Source: Crotophaga sulcirostris
Lineage: Eukaryota; Chordata; Aves; Cuculiformes; Crotophagidae
NCBI GenBank assembly: GCA_013397455.1
Contig: VYZB01000347.1
Span: 881,781-945,780, forward strand
DNA: 64,000 nt
Direction: 5' to 3'
The notes under the pieces are model-generated. The model saw nothing but the letters and a program-made list of their open reading frames with translations. It was not told the DNA's origin and did no database searches. The stretch's first letter is position 1; each line of letters opens with the position of its first letter. Made by a program: the position numbers and the translations under genes. Of the stretch, positions 45,601-57,232 are shown piece after piece.

Positions 45601-48600
45601 ATTGAGAGGCCATTTTTAAAAGCTTTTCTTGCTATTGTGAACTGCATGATATCATGAGACTCACGATCACAAGCTGCTCTTGTAGTTTCCAAATTAAAGC
45701 CTGCAGCCCAATCAGTTCAGTTTGGTCTTAAAAAACAAAGCTTTAGATACTAAAAATAATCACGCACTGGAAAGAAACTCTAGTTTATATACTACATTAA
45801 TCATCTAGATTAAACTAACAGACAAAACGATTTTATTCCTCTGAAGTTTCAACTGATTAATTTGTATATACAAACAGAAACAGAAAACGTAAATTCTGAG
45901 CAGGTGCTAAAGACAGATTTGCAAAGCAGACAGCCAACTTCAAACAGGTCTGGAGAAGAAAGGCATTTCCACAAGAACACTTACATGGGTGGAGTGTTAG
46001 ATTTGGATATCAGCTCATCCTTCAATCTTATGAGCTCTCTAAGTTTTGGATATTCTTCAAACCTATCTGCTAAGCCTAAGAAGAAGAAAACACAAAGTTA
46101 ACTGTGTCCAGTATTCTGAATAGGTACAAACGCTAACACTTAGCCTCATTTTATCTTTTGTTAGAACAAACCAAGCCCTTCAAAGAAGTTTTTTGTTCAT
46201 AACTGCCTCTAAAGCAGTATCTGTCCAGGTTTAGGCGGAGTTATTTACAAACCTTCATGTTTCTTTAAATTTGCAACTTTAAATGGAGGTGGAGGGGTGG
46301 GGAACCTACCCAAACTTACAAAGCCCACAACCCTTCATCCCTTCTCCTTACTTGAATTCAAACTTGTGAACTCCCAACCCTAGCATCACTCTGGTAAAAG
46401 TGAAGTTCTTAGTATCTAACCTAATTATCTCTTATTACATGTGCATAAACCACCCAAAAGTTATTTTCATTCTTTTCCTTAGATACATAACACGCTAAAA
46501 TCACCGTTATGTTCTGATTTCCACTGCTGTGGTGCTTCCAGCCAGTAAAAATGAAATATCCTGACCAGCAGAAATGGAAGCCAGTTATCAGCAGCTGAAC
46601 AACAGATGTAAAAGAATTTTCAATCATAATGACCAAAGTTAGTTTATCAAGACCAAAGATTTGAATGGCTGGACGGAGGTAAACTTAAAAAATAACATCA
46701 TCTAAACTCAGTAACATATTGGGCCATCTAAAGACTTGTCAGCAGTTAAATAACTTATCTGCTAAATATTATCCACATTGCTTACTGACTTAAATGTAAG
46801 TATTTCCCATACTTTACATGCTACATACTTGCAGGCAATACAGTCCAGGAAACAGCTGAACTGTAAATCAGTTATTCAGACTTCTAAAGGATTCAAGATC
46901 TGCTCACTAGACTCATCTACTTTCTGGAATCGAGAGAGCTTAGCTTTGAAAAAATCTTCCTGGTTAAATACTTTAAAATAAAGTCAAGAGTAAGAAAAGC
47001 CTTGGTAATAATCCCCTCCTAACTGATTAAAACCAAAATAATTCATATAAATGTATATATTGATATGTATGCACACAGAGAGATGAAGCAATAAAGTATG
47101 TGTGTATCTACACTTCCCAGTAACTGTAAGGAATTACAAAGGAGTCAAAAAAGAGGTGCTACTGAATAAAGTTATTTATCTTCAATCAATTACTGAGACA
47201 TACCAACATCTCTGATGAAGTTCTGGGGTCTGTGTCCTGTATCCACAAAATGCTGGCAGTAATCATTGTGTGGATTTAAGCTTTGAGTACCCTGGTGAAG
47301 AAAAGCAAGGTCAGGGAAATCAACAGGGAGATAAGCCAGAAACATACCATACATGTTAATTTCATAAAAAGGAAAGTAACAGATTTTTTTTTTTTCTTTT
47401 CAATACACCTTTATAAGCTACACTAGCTAGACAAGAGGATCATTATGGGTTTAGTTTCACATCAGGCCCACCATTACTACAGCCCAAACCTTCACTCAGA
47501 TGAACGTAAACAATTGCTACCATCATATTTGTCACAGGAAACTTCTGTACTTGTGAATTCCAGCCAATTACCTCAGCCTTCAAAACTGTATTTCTGATTC
47601 CACCAACTGCAGAAACAGTTTAACACACCTATGCCAGCTTTGACAAGCCTTCTACCTGCAAATGTTGCTCACCTTAAGAAAGGTACTGGAATCTTTGTAA
47701 ATCTCTTCTTCATAGGGCAGGTTCTCTTCATCTTGGTGCAGCTCTACCTCATCCTTGGAAATAAAGCAGACATTATATGAGTATGATAAGATGATGCTGT
47801 TTCTCTCCTTATTATGATTCTGCTGTTTAAGACATCTCCTAGAACGGCAGATCATGAATGATTCCAACTTTGGAGGCAAAAAAACCCGTACCTGTTTCCA
47901 AAAAAGGTTTGCTTGCCTGTCATTAAAAAGGACAGTGTTATTGGGAAAGGCCTCTGAAGAATAAAATAAGAAGTCCTTCATTTCTGACAGGGTAGGCAGT
48001 GTTTCGCAAGCTGCAGAACTATTAATTTTTGTCCCACCAAAATTTCACTCCTTGAATTGAAGCAAATAATATATCTTGTTGAAGTTCTTCTATAGTAGAA
48101 CCTCTGAACATTTATATTCACTCAACCGTCTCCTATGATCCAGCTTTAGCAGCTGAAACCATTTTATCTATACAAATCTGTTCAAGCCCATGCTGTGTAG
48201 ACACAGTACATGGTACAAGCCAGTTTGGACTGTCCTTAAAAATAACTTTTAAATTCCCATTTTGTAGTCTCATACTTCACAGAAAACAGGATAAGTGTTC
48301 CAATTTTTCTGCCCAGTTAGTGTGTCTCCAACTGTTCATTCATCAGATTTCTGGTATTCAGAGGTCTGTCACAACACACAACTCAGAGAGAAGAGAAACA
48401 AAGGGGAGACTTGCTTCTTCTTGTCACTTTCTGTTTTCTCACTGATCTTGACACAACCCAGAATATGTATTATATAGAAATAAAATTGAAGAGCCACTAA
48501 ATAATATCATCTAGCATATTTTAGTAGGATGCATATGCTCTTTTACACATTAGTGATTACAACAGACATCTTAATCAGTTCATATAGTGTCTCACGTGAG

Positions 48601-51600
48601 GAGAAAGGCAGTCTCAAGGCTGAAACATTAAAAAAGATGTTTGAACACAACGAAATAAAAGGAAATATGGAGAACCAGATCTCTCGTACAGAACTCAACT
48701 TCTTCCCCCAATACACATCTTAAGCCAAAAGATGCCGAGCAGAGGTAATTCTTACTGCTGCACTTACCCTATGCTACATAAGCTGTCTGAATGCAGAATG
48801 AAAAATGAAGTATTCTCCCTATTTGGATCCCTCTGGCTGTTGAAATCTTAAAATAAGCTCCGTGTTCTTTCCAAATTGGAGCTTTGTGATCCAACTTTCA
48901 AAATGCCTGCTGTGACTAAGAAGTCACAGACTCCCCAGCCCCGTTATTCAGGTGAAGAACTTGCACAAACAGTCTTTTTTTGTTAATTTAACCAGACTAA
49001 ACAGAGAGAGATTACTATCAGAAACAGCAATGGTGTTTACAAGGAAAGGGCATGAAGAAGAGATGGGCAGCAGCAAGCATTATTCAGGGAAAAAAAAGCA
49101 GAAAGCTTGAGTTTTACTAAAAACTGCTTATGCCATCATAAGCTTACACCTGTTTCCCTGCTTCCATCTGGCTCTAAATCAGCACTCTGATGAGCAACAC
49201 TTGTGAGATACCTACTTCTGAGTCAGCCCAGCTCTCTTCATGCCTTCATAAGGGATTGAAAAAAAAAAAAGTGCCTAGTGGCCACAAACCAAAAGCACAC
49301 ACCAGAACAACATTAGCATTAATACAAGACACCAGGTTCTTGCACATTAATCATCCCTGTTTGCCAAGCCTGGTACATTGTTGCTGAGTTAGGGAAACAA
49401 AAATCACCCACAATATTCAAGCACTGAGCTTTTTCAAATGACTCGAGATACATTCAGCAGTTGGGATGATGTAGTCACATAGGATTTTTTCAGCCTCCAG
49501 AGCAATGGCATGGAAGTGTTCCAAGCTCGCAGGCTACAGCTTGCAGAACCCAAGTGAAACAGGGCTCTGTCAACTGAGGTTCCAGGCACCACATCTGAAC
49601 CACAGGTATTTTTGTACTTCACACAATGTTAAAACTCCGGAACTCCTTGCCACAAAACATTGTTGATACCAGACACTGACACAACTTCCATCACCTGAGT
49701 AAATTCATCTGGGGAAGGGGAGAGGTGGAGCAACAATCCCAGCTCTCAGAGGGCCAGCAGAAGCCTGGAAGTGGCAATGGATACTCCAGTCCCGTCATCT
49801 GCCACTTCCAAATACAGCCAGGGAGCTCAGCTAACCCTAGTACAACTGTTACAGACCCACAAGAACAGGAGCATTGTGGAAGGTCTTTAGGACCAAAATT
49901 CAGTTTTCTGACCTTAAAATATCCATTATTGATTTCTGCCAATAATGCACCTCTTCTCGGGTCTCCCACCTCCATGGTTTGCAGTGCAGAACCAAGTTCC
50001 AAGACTGCCAGCGTGCCACTTAACAAGCAGCCTTGCTGCCTTTCATTTCCATATCACCCTGATGCTTATTAAGAATCATCACTATAAATGTACACTTACC
50101 CTACAAAAATATCAAAAACAAACCCACAAAACCAAAAAAATAAAAAGCATCCCTTTTTTTGTATCAGATGCTCCAAAAGGGACAAGAAGATGAGTGTACT
50201 TCATGTTTCACCTCAAAAACTGCTCTCATGCTTCCCATGCACAATGAAAAAGTCAATATGACCATTCAGCCTTCTCTCAGAACGTCAGTGTAAGGCGCTT
50301 CAGTGCCATCAGCTAACTTCAGTTTCCATTTGGATCACTACAGACTGGCAGAAATCCTCAAAAATACCCTGCATTGGCTTAAGGGCTTTATGGCCACATC
50401 CACACACTCCACCACTGCAGACCTTGCACCATCAGACTGCACCGCAGTAACAACAATGCTGTATCTTCACAGTAACTCATCTTTAGCAGCAGTTACAGCT
50501 GGTTGCTCTGGCTCCAGCCAGAGCAGCTGAGGTTTGAGAACACATTAATTTCCACCAAATCTGAAGTCAGAGCACAAAAATTTTGAGTCACTTCTGAAGG
50601 ATTAACTGATACCATCACACAGAACCCAACTCTGCAAGTCAGGGTTTTAGAGAGACACAAGTCACTTCAAATCAGAAATACTCACCTCTAATTTTCCTAA
50701 CAAAACTGACAAACTCACAATATTTGCCTGCAACACTAACAGTTAAGTCTATTATTACTTTTGTCTTAGGAGTATTAAACACAACCCAACAGGGCTTGAT
50801 ACCATAAGGATCCAAGTTTTTGTATCAGTTCATATTACAAGACTAAATTTAAACAGGCTCAAAGTACTAAGGGAAAAGTTACATAAATACAGATGGGATT
50901 TTACTAACAACTTATCTCCTTGCCAGCAGGGAATTGGCAATGTCTGCAGAAAACAGCTGATGACTCCATTATAGATGTTCTAATTGGGGGTTTCAAGTTT
51001 CTTAAATCACTTCATCTGCTCCACTGAGGTTGGTCCGAGCTAGTATTATTAAAATATCCTTCAATTTCAAGAACAGAGCAAGAGTCCTGCCATTTGCAAC
51101 CAGTTACAGCCCATGCTAATGAAAAAAATGTTAATGACAAGAGTCATGTGCTTTGCCAACTGAGGTGACTTATCCACATATGTATCACAAAAAAAACCCA
51201 AGAGTTGTTTAACCACATACTTGGTGAAGGAGTAAAATAAACGGATACGAACTAGTCACTGTTGTGAGCATACAAACCCCGCTTCACAAATAGTCCACGT
51301 ACTCTGTAAATCCCTTCTTTGAGATGGCGATTGAATTTGTTTGTTAAACAAGATATACAGACTAACACTTAGCATGTCAAAGGGATGCCTGTCCATTCAC
51401 AGATAGACTTTAAAAATTAGTCATCACACAAGTCCTGTCATACATTAACTTTTTGTTCTAATACAGACATTATTACAGAAGGATTTATAAACCTGAACAC
51501 TAATGTAACACTACCAAGGCCTCGTATTTCAAAAATTACTATTTTTAGGCATACAAGAGAACAGCAGCCGCTGCATTATTTCATAAATGCACTGACTTTG

Positions 51601-54600
51601 ATTCTACTTAACTACAGAAGCAAGGTTATTAGGACAAAGGAAAAAGGCAGAGGGAGGATATATGCTGCAATGAGATCTCCAAGCACATCACAGACAGTTG
51701 TATCATAATTGTGCCTTTGTTGAACCGCCTTTCTCTGCCACTCATCTTAGCCAAAACATCACATCACGTAAGAAACAAGAAAGCTGTCAAATAGCTCCTG
51801 GATGAGCATCTGAAAAATGAAGGGCATAAGAGTTTAACAGCCACTCACTCTTCGATGACCATGGAGACACTTTGACTTTTTGTTTTAAACTGAACTTTTC
51901 TTGGATATTTTGGATACTTAAAGCATGCCCAACACCAAGCCTCGTACTTCCATTGCCTTTGAGTACTGTGTTCAGTTTTGGGCACCTCATTTCAAGGAGG
52001 ACATTGAGGGGCTGGAGCGCATCCAGAGAAGGGCAATGAAGCTGGTGAAGGGGCTGGAGAACAAAGTCTTACGAAGAGTGGCTGAGGGAACTGTAGCTGT
52101 TTAGCCTAGAGATGAGAAGGCTGAGGGGAGACCTTATTGCCCTCTACAACTGCCTCAAAGGAGTTTGAAGCAAGATGAATGTTGGTCTCTTTTCCCAGAT
52201 TAACAAGTGACAGGATAAGAAGAAATGGCCTCAAGTTGTGCAATGGGAGGTTTAGACTGGATATCAGGAAAAATTACTTCACTGAGCAGATTATGTAGCA
52301 TTGGCACAGGCTGCCCAGGGGGGTGGTGGAGTCACCATCCCTGCAGGTATTTAAAAGATGTGTAGATGTGGTGCTTACGGACATGGTTTAGTACTGGACT
52401 CCACAGTGTTTATGGTTGGACTTGATGATCTTAAAGGTGTTTTCCACCCTAAAGTATTGTGAATCCCTTCTTTCTTCCATTCATCCGGAACCACATTCCT
52501 TTGCACTTGACAGGCAGGTTAGAAGTCACCCTCAGCCTTCCTGTATCTCATCCAATGGCCTGTGCCTTTGCTGAAGGCAAACTTTTTTTCTGACATGAAG
52601 AGAACCTGGTCAAGACTTTTTTCAGCCAAGGCACACTGCTGTTGCCTGTGGGCATTATCACTTAAGCCCACCTCCTCCTAGGAAGAGCAGTAAATTAAGC
52701 TCCCAAACACTGGGTTCTAGTGTGTGTACCGGTCAACACACCTAAGTCACATCTGAAGAGAACGACTTCACATCCACGCCCTCTCTCTTAGGTGTCTGCA
52801 GTGAAAGACATTCAATGGCTCGATGTCCTAATGGAGCTTGGTGACAAGTGGTGTCCCTCAGTGGTCCGTACTGTGACCAGTACTGTGTAATATCTTCATC
52901 AATGACATAGACTGGGATCGAGTGCACCCTCAGCAAGTTTGCCGACAACACCAAGCTGAGCAGTGCGGTCAATGCCTGAAGGACCGGATGCCATTCAGAG
53001 GGACCAGGACAAGTTCAACAACTGGGCCCACGTCAACCTCAAGAGATTCAACAAGGCCAAGTAAAAGCTCCTGCATCTGGGCTAGGGCAACCTCCAGTAT
53101 CAATGCAAGCTCAGGGATAAAGGGGTTGAGAGCAGCCCTGCGGAGAAGGACTTGGGGATGCTGACAGATGAAAAGCTGGACATGAGTCAGCAATGTGCAC
53201 TCACAGCCCAGAAGGCCAACTGTATCCTGAGCTGCCTCACAAAAAGTGTGACCAGCTGGTCGAGGGAGGTGACTCTGCCCCTCTGCTCTACATTGGTGAA
53301 ATCTCACCTGGAGCCTTGTATCCAGGTCTGGAGCCTTAAGCACAGGGAAGACATGGACCTGTTGGAAGGGGCCCAGAGCAGGGCCACAAAAGCGATCAGA
53401 GGGCTGGAGCACCTCTCATGCGAGACAAGACAGAGCGCTGGGATTGTTCAGCCTGGTAAAGAGAAGGCTCCAGGGAGACCTTATTGTGGCTTCTCAGTAC
53501 TTAAAGGAGGCCTACAGGAAAGATGGGGACAAATTCTTTAGCAGGGCCTGTTGTGATAGGACAAGCGGTAATTGTTTTACAGTGAAAGAGCAGATTCATG
53601 CTAGACATAAGGAAGAAAATTTTTACAGTGAGGATGATGAGGCACTGGCACAGGCTGCCCGTAGAGGCTGTGGATGCCCCATCCCTGGAAACACTCAAGG
53701 TCAGGCTGGACAGGGCTCTGAACAACTTGATCCAGTTGAAGATGTCCCTGTTCACTGCAGGGGGCTGAAACTGGATGGCCTTTAACGGTCCCTTTCAACC
53801 CACACCATTCTGTGATTCTAGGACATCAAGGGAGATGCCACTGAGAGACACATATTTTAAAGTATCTATACACACCACATTGATATTTATTTATAAGCAC
53901 ACACACGTTTTCTAAGTCCCTCAGAAGTACACGAACACCAAAGAAAAGTAACTTTTTCCTTTTTTTCTTACCTTATATTCTTCAATCTCTTCCTCATCAG
54001 CTTCTCCCTCATCTGGGTATTTGCGTTTTGCATTTGGTGCAGAAGTATCATAAGTAGCCCTATAGCCATCCAAAAAAAAAGACTTGTATAAAACTGCTTC
54101 TCTCTCCAGAGAGAACATTTCAGAAATCTCCAACAATCTGTCTTGACTGCCTGTTTCTGTTACAAGTTTGAAATTATTTTATAACTTTGTATATGAGAAG
54201 TTGAACCTCTCTCCACGTATTTGAGACCATCACAACTTCTTAAGGAGAGGCCTCCTGAAAACAGGTATCTCAGTTCCTCATTCTTCTTTTTAAAAGGTGT
54301 GGCTTACTTTAACCAAAGCAGTATATCTACTAAATGAAGAAATTAAGTGTTGCACCTGAGACCTAATGCGCACCATCTGCTCTGTCCCAGGCACGTCTAC
54401 AGTTCCACAAGAACTTTTAAACTAAATTGCCCTGTAACTGCTCTTCCCAAAAGCACAAAGGCTCTGGGACAATGGCACTCTCTAAATGGACAACTCGGTT
54501 TTGCTCCACAGGAGCAAAAATGAGCCTTGATTTAAAAACATTCTGCTTAACAATGACACCAGAACGCTGTGGGAAATCATGGAATCATAGAATGACCTGA

Positions 54601-55915
54601 GATGGAAGGGACCGACAAGGATTATCCAGTCCAATTCCTGTCCCTGCACAGGGCAACCCCAACATTCAATATCTTTATCGGTGATCTGGATGAAGGGATT
54701 TAGTGTACCCTTAGTAAATCTATGGATGACACTAAGTCGGGTGGTAGTGTTGATCTGCTTGAAGGAAGGGAGGCTCTGCAGAGGGATTTGGGACAGGCTG
54801 GATCGATGGGCTGAAACCAGTGGGATGCAGTTCAATAAAGCCAAGTGCCGAGTCCTGCACGCGGGACACAACAACCCCATGCAGCGTTACAGCCTTGGGG
54901 AAGAATGGCTGGAGAGCTGCCTGGCAGAGAAGGACCTGGGGGTGTTGATTGACAACCAGCTGAATATGAGCCAGCAGTAGCCCAGGTGGCCAAGAAAGCC
55001 AGTGGCATCTTGGTCTGTATCAAACCCAGCGTGGCCAGCAGGAGCAGTGCAGGGATGGAGCCCCTGTGCTCAGCACTGGCGAGGCCACACCTCGAGTACT
55101 GTGTGCAGTTCTGAGCCCCTCGCTACAAGAAGCACATTGAGTGGCTGGAGCGTGTCCAGAGAAGGGGACAGAGCTGGGGAAGGGGCTGGAGAACAAGTGT
55201 TATGAGGAGTGACTGAGGGACCTGGGGCTGCTTAGCTCAGAGAAGAGGCTGAGGGGACACCTCATCACTGTCTACAACTGCCTGAGAGGAGGCTGTCGCG
55301 AGGTGGGCGTTGGTCTCTTCTCCCGACGAGGGGGAAGGGCCACAAGTTGCCCCAGGGGAGGTTCAGCCTGGACATTAGGAAAAAATTCTTCACTGAAAGG
55401 GTGGTGAGGCAGGGGCAGAGGCTGCCCCAGGGGGTGGTTGGGTCCCCATCCCCGGAGGTGTTCAAAGGCCGGGCAGATGAGGCGCTCAGGGATGGTTTAG
55501 CAGGGACTCGCTGATCTCTTTCCCAACCAGGCGATTCCCCGATTCGCTCCGGACCGCGGTCAGGCCGTGGCGCCGTCCTGGGGCGGCCGCAGGGCCCCCC
55601 CCGCTCCCCTCATCCCGAGCGGCTCGGGCTCCGCCGCCGGGCCCCGCGCCCCACCCGCGCGGACACTGACCGGCAGGTCTCCCGCGCCTCGGCGATCTCC
55701 CGCTGCTCGTCCTTGCTGTTGAGCACCGCGCCGATGCTGTCCGCGCTCTCGGCTCCCAGCTGCGGGGAGAGGGGAGTCAGGGCACCGCCACCGCGAGGCC
55801 CGCGCACCCTCCCGCGCACACTCCGCACCCCCGCCCGCCCCGGCGGTACCTGCTGGGCCAGGAGTTGCCGCCGCAGCCTCTGCCGCTCGCGGATCTCCTG
55901 CAGGCGGCTGTTCAT
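36287..55915 (-). CDS. METTL14: METTL14, non-catalytic RNA-binding subunit of the m6A methyltransferase; complete, 11 coding exons
   Basis: METTL14 forms a heterodimer with METTL3 in nuclear speckles, with WTAP, and presents RNA for N6-adenosine methylation. The 11 exons join in frame to 459 residues plus a stop; human has 456. The protein begins [12 protein letters not shown], then has an acidic linker (about 60-105) and the MT-A70-like domain (about 165-355). In that domain EPPL at residues 192-195 replaces the catalytic DPPW of METTL3, as expected for this inactive paralogue. The residue equivalent to human R298, important for RNA substrate recognition, is conserved in GTVRRSTDG. The C-terminus (about 408-459) is an RGG-rich RNA-binding tail, preceded by the [12 protein letters not shown] segment whose first serine is the equivalent of human S399. 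The 3-residue excess over human lies in the RGG tail. All introns are GT-AG. The ATG sits in a CpG island. Confidence 0.97.
39077..39287 (-). CDS. METTL14: METTL14 exon 10
   Basis: Residues 286-355 plus one base. It includes [20 protein letters not shown], with the arginine equivalent to human R298, and [18 protein letters not shown]. The acceptor is gcgcag and the donor gtaact. Confidence 0.97.
41830..41946 (-). CDS. METTL14: METTL14 exon 9
   Basis: Residues 247-285 (39 codons), with [20 protein letters not shown] and then [15 protein letters not shown]. The acceptor is tttag and the donor gtaaag. Confidence 0.97.
43271..43363 (-). CDS. METTL14: METTL14 exon 8
   Basis: Residues 216-246 (31 codons), with [20 protein letters not shown] in the MT-A70-like fold. 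The acceptor is attag and the donor gtaaga. Confidence 0.96.
44644..44785 (-). CDS. METTL14: METTL14 exon 7 (EPPL motif)
   Basis: Residues 168-215. It holds [19 protein letters not shown], where EPPL (192-195) is the degenerate counterpart of the METTL3 DPPW catalytic motif, and ends KCWTWDD. The acceptor is aacag and the donor gtgagt. Confidence 0.97.
45985..46075 (-). CDS. METTL14: METTL14 exon 6
   Basis: Residues 138-167 plus two bases of M168. It contains [20 protein letters not shown] and SNTPPM. The acceptor is cttag and the donor gtaagt. Confidence 0.96.
47204..47291 (-). CDS. METTL14: METTL14 exon 5
   Basis: Residues 109-137 plus one base. It reads [20 protein letters not shown] and on to NFIRDV. 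The acceptor is accag and the donor gtatgt. Confidence 0.96.
47673..47753 (-). CDS. METTL14: METTL14 exon 4
   Basis: Residues 82-108 (27 codons), with [19 protein letters not shown]. The acceptor is tccaag and the donor gtgagc. Confidence 0.95.
51956..52465 (+). mobile_element. CR1 LINE 3' fragment in METTL14 intron 3
   Basis: The + strand reads through the last part of CR1 ORF2 and the 3' end. It has the ...[12 protein letters not shown] start, GGGGCTGGAGCGCATCCAGA, the segment coding for ...CLKG..., the GGTTTAGACTGGATATCAGG segment and a terminal GGTTGGACTTGATGATCTTA. It is broken by several indels and stops. It is antisense to METTL14. Confidence 0.88.
52466..52794. other. Gap between two CR1 copies in METTL14 intron 3
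   Basis: About 330 bp with no similarity that I recognise. It separates two same-orientation CR1 fragments, so they are probably independent insertions. The first already has a 3' end. Confidence 0.45.
52795..53820 (+). mobile_element. CR1 LINE fragment, about 1 kb, in METTL14 intron 3
   Basis: It begins in the reverse-transcriptase region (GTGGTGTCCCTCAGTGGTCC, TTCATCAATGACATAGACTG) and continues collinearly through AGCAAGTTTGCCGACAACAC, GAGAAGGACTTGGGGATGCT and TGTATCCAGGTCTGGAGCCT to the 3' terminus ending ATTCTGTGATTCTA. It is degenerate. It stops 152 bp from METTL14 exon 3 and is antisense to METTL14. Confidence 0.88.
53972..54059 (-). CDS. METTL14: METTL14 exon 3
   Basis: Residues 52-81. 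It contains [18 protein letters not shown] and an acidic run, part of the flexible linker with nuclear-localisation-like KRK. The acceptor is tatag and the donor gtaaga. Confidence 0.95.
54578..54660 (-). mobile_element. CR1 LINE 3'-tail fragment in METTL14 intron 2
   Basis: The + strand shows ATCATGGAATCATAGAATGA, then GATGGAAGGGACCGACAAGG and TCCAGTCCAATTCCTG, the antisense of a CR1 3' end. It runs directly into an oppositely oriented CR1 body at about 54661. It is the only intronic CR1 piece here in the sense orientation of its host gene. Confidence 0.8.
54661..55547 (+). mobile_element. CR1 LINE fragment, about 0.9 kb, in METTL14 intron 2
   Basis: The + strand reads CR1 ORF2 from ATATCTTTATCGGTGATCTG through the [24 protein letters not shown] part, GAGAAGGACCTGGGGGTGTT, CACACCTCGAGTACTGTGTG and TCAGCCTGGACATTAGGAAA to a 3' end with GATTCCCCGATTCG-type repeats. 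Frameshifts are present. It is GC-rich, ends about 125 bp from METTL14 exon 2, and is antisense to METTL14. Confidence 0.9.
55671..55759 (-). CDS. METTL14: METTL14 exon 2
   Basis: Residues 23-51 plus two bases of codon 52. It reads [20 protein letters not shown] and on to ETC. It follows a very short 90-bp intron. The acceptor is ccgcag and the donor gtcagt. Confidence 0.96.
55850..55915 (-). CDS. METTL14: METTL14 exon 1 (coding part)
   Basis: Residues 1-22, [20 protein letters not shown] and on. The ATG is at 55915-55913 and the donor is gtaccg. The start is fixed by the match to the conserved METTL14 N-terminus and by its place just inside the CpG island. Confidence 0.96.
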
Positions 55916-56060
55916 GGCCGGCCCGACCTCGCCGCCCCGCGCGCCCGCCGCGCGTCACTTCCTGCGCGCTTCCGGCCGCGGCGGGGGTGGGGAGCAGCCT
56001 CGTTGCCGGCTTTAATTCAGTTTCTGGTAGAAATGTTAAATTCGTCGTCACTCAGCCGCT

Positions 56061-57230
56061 GCCGTGGAAGTTTTGTTGCTTGCGAGAAGCTGGGCGAAGC
56101 CGAAAAACCCAGCAGGATTTCTTCCCCAGGGGTTCCGCAACCGCCACTCCCCACGTTTCAGGCCCTGTGTCCCAGCTCTCTGTGTTTTCCTTCCTGTGCG
56201 AAAAGCCGGATAGAATTTTAGAGAGGACAACCTCTGAGAAGCAAAGAAATTTATTCCCAGCGCTGGGTGCATGAGGGGATGTACCCTCCCCTGTGCACAC
56301 CTTCGGTCCTGCTCACATACATTTCTTTAGGGCACTTACACATATTTGACTGAGTTCCCGTAATTCGTGGGCGTTTTTTGGGAGACCATTATCTAGACAG
56401 TTCTAAAATACAGCTTTGCTAAACTCCATCCTAGACACGGCACCTCCCTGTCTCTTGATTCACACCTTGCTAAATCCCATCCTCTACACGGCCGTGTAAT
56501 CCCTGTCTCCTCTCCCCTTAATTGGGTATTTGGAAGCTTACTTTCTTTCTGACTGCCTACTGATTTCAACTATCATAATCTGGCTGAAGCAAAACCTTTA
56601 TTTATGGATTACACTTTGCCATCCTCTCCGTGCAGGGTCCTGCTTCTCTCCTGCTCATATCCCACCCAAGTACATCCTGCGCATCCCATCTCCACCTTCA
56701 ACATAGTTGTTTGTAGTTAACATTTACATTTTGCCTACATCTTTCTGATGGTTCAAAAAGTTTGGGCTTGAGGGAGTTTCACAAAATCCCTAAAGCATTT
56801 TTCATCTGATTTTAGGTCTCTTTCCTGTTTGCTCCTTTTCCCCTCTTGTATTTTATTGCTCATCTCTGAATGTGTGCAATTCACACATTGGGTGCTGATG
56901 TTCGTGCTGATGTTGATGCGGTTCACATCCCAACAAGAACAAATATTGAAATAAAGGCCTGCAGTGTGGATTCAAAAGTTGTGCAATAAACTTTGGTTCC
57001 TAGCATCTCACAAAAGGAACCTTAACAAAAGAATAAAGAAACATAACAAATTATCTCAGCAGTTACAAGTAATCCTGATGTTTGCTCTCCTGAAGCAGGC
57101 CAACATTTCCCAGGGATATTCACCCCTCTGTTACTTCTGCTGATATCACAGTGCCAGACACCATCACAGCTCACTGATAAAAGCTGTTATTCTCATTTGT
57201 TTGGGTTTTTTTAATGTGGAATATATGGTA
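56061..57230. other. Upstream flank of METTL14
   Basis: Composition falls back to AT-rich within about 200 bp of the CpG island. No divergent gene or exon recognised. Confidence 0.55.
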
Positions 57231-57232
57231 TA

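Larger units (their letters stand above)
36601..51955. other. METTL14 introns 10 to 4 and most of intron 3
   Basis: Introns between the listed exons are 36601-39076, 39288-41829, 41947-43270, 43364-44643, 44786-45984, 46076-47203, 47292-47672 and the first part of 47754-53971. They hold short A/T runs (for example 47384-47396 and 49256-49270). The 137-codon open frame at 37699-38112 has no recognisable domain. No RNA gene seen. Confidence 0.6.
55550..56060 (-). promoter_or_regulatory. METTL14: CpG-island promoter of METTL14
   Basis: The GC and CpG density jumps here compared with the AT-rich surroundings. The island covers exons 1 and 2 and about 100-140 bp upstream of the ATG. Two ETS-type motifs lie upstream of the start codon: CACTTCCTG at 55956-55964 and CTTCCGG at 55969-55975 (+ strand). 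No TATA box is evident. TATA-less CpG-island promoters with ETS sites are typical of housekeeping genes. The transcription start itself is not visible and is inferred to lie in about 55930-56050. Confidence 0.75.

Noticed and set aside
55560..56051. 163-codon GC-rich open frame on the - strand
   Set aside because: It overlaps METTL14 exons 1 and 2 in another frame. Long open frames are expected by chance in CpG islands.
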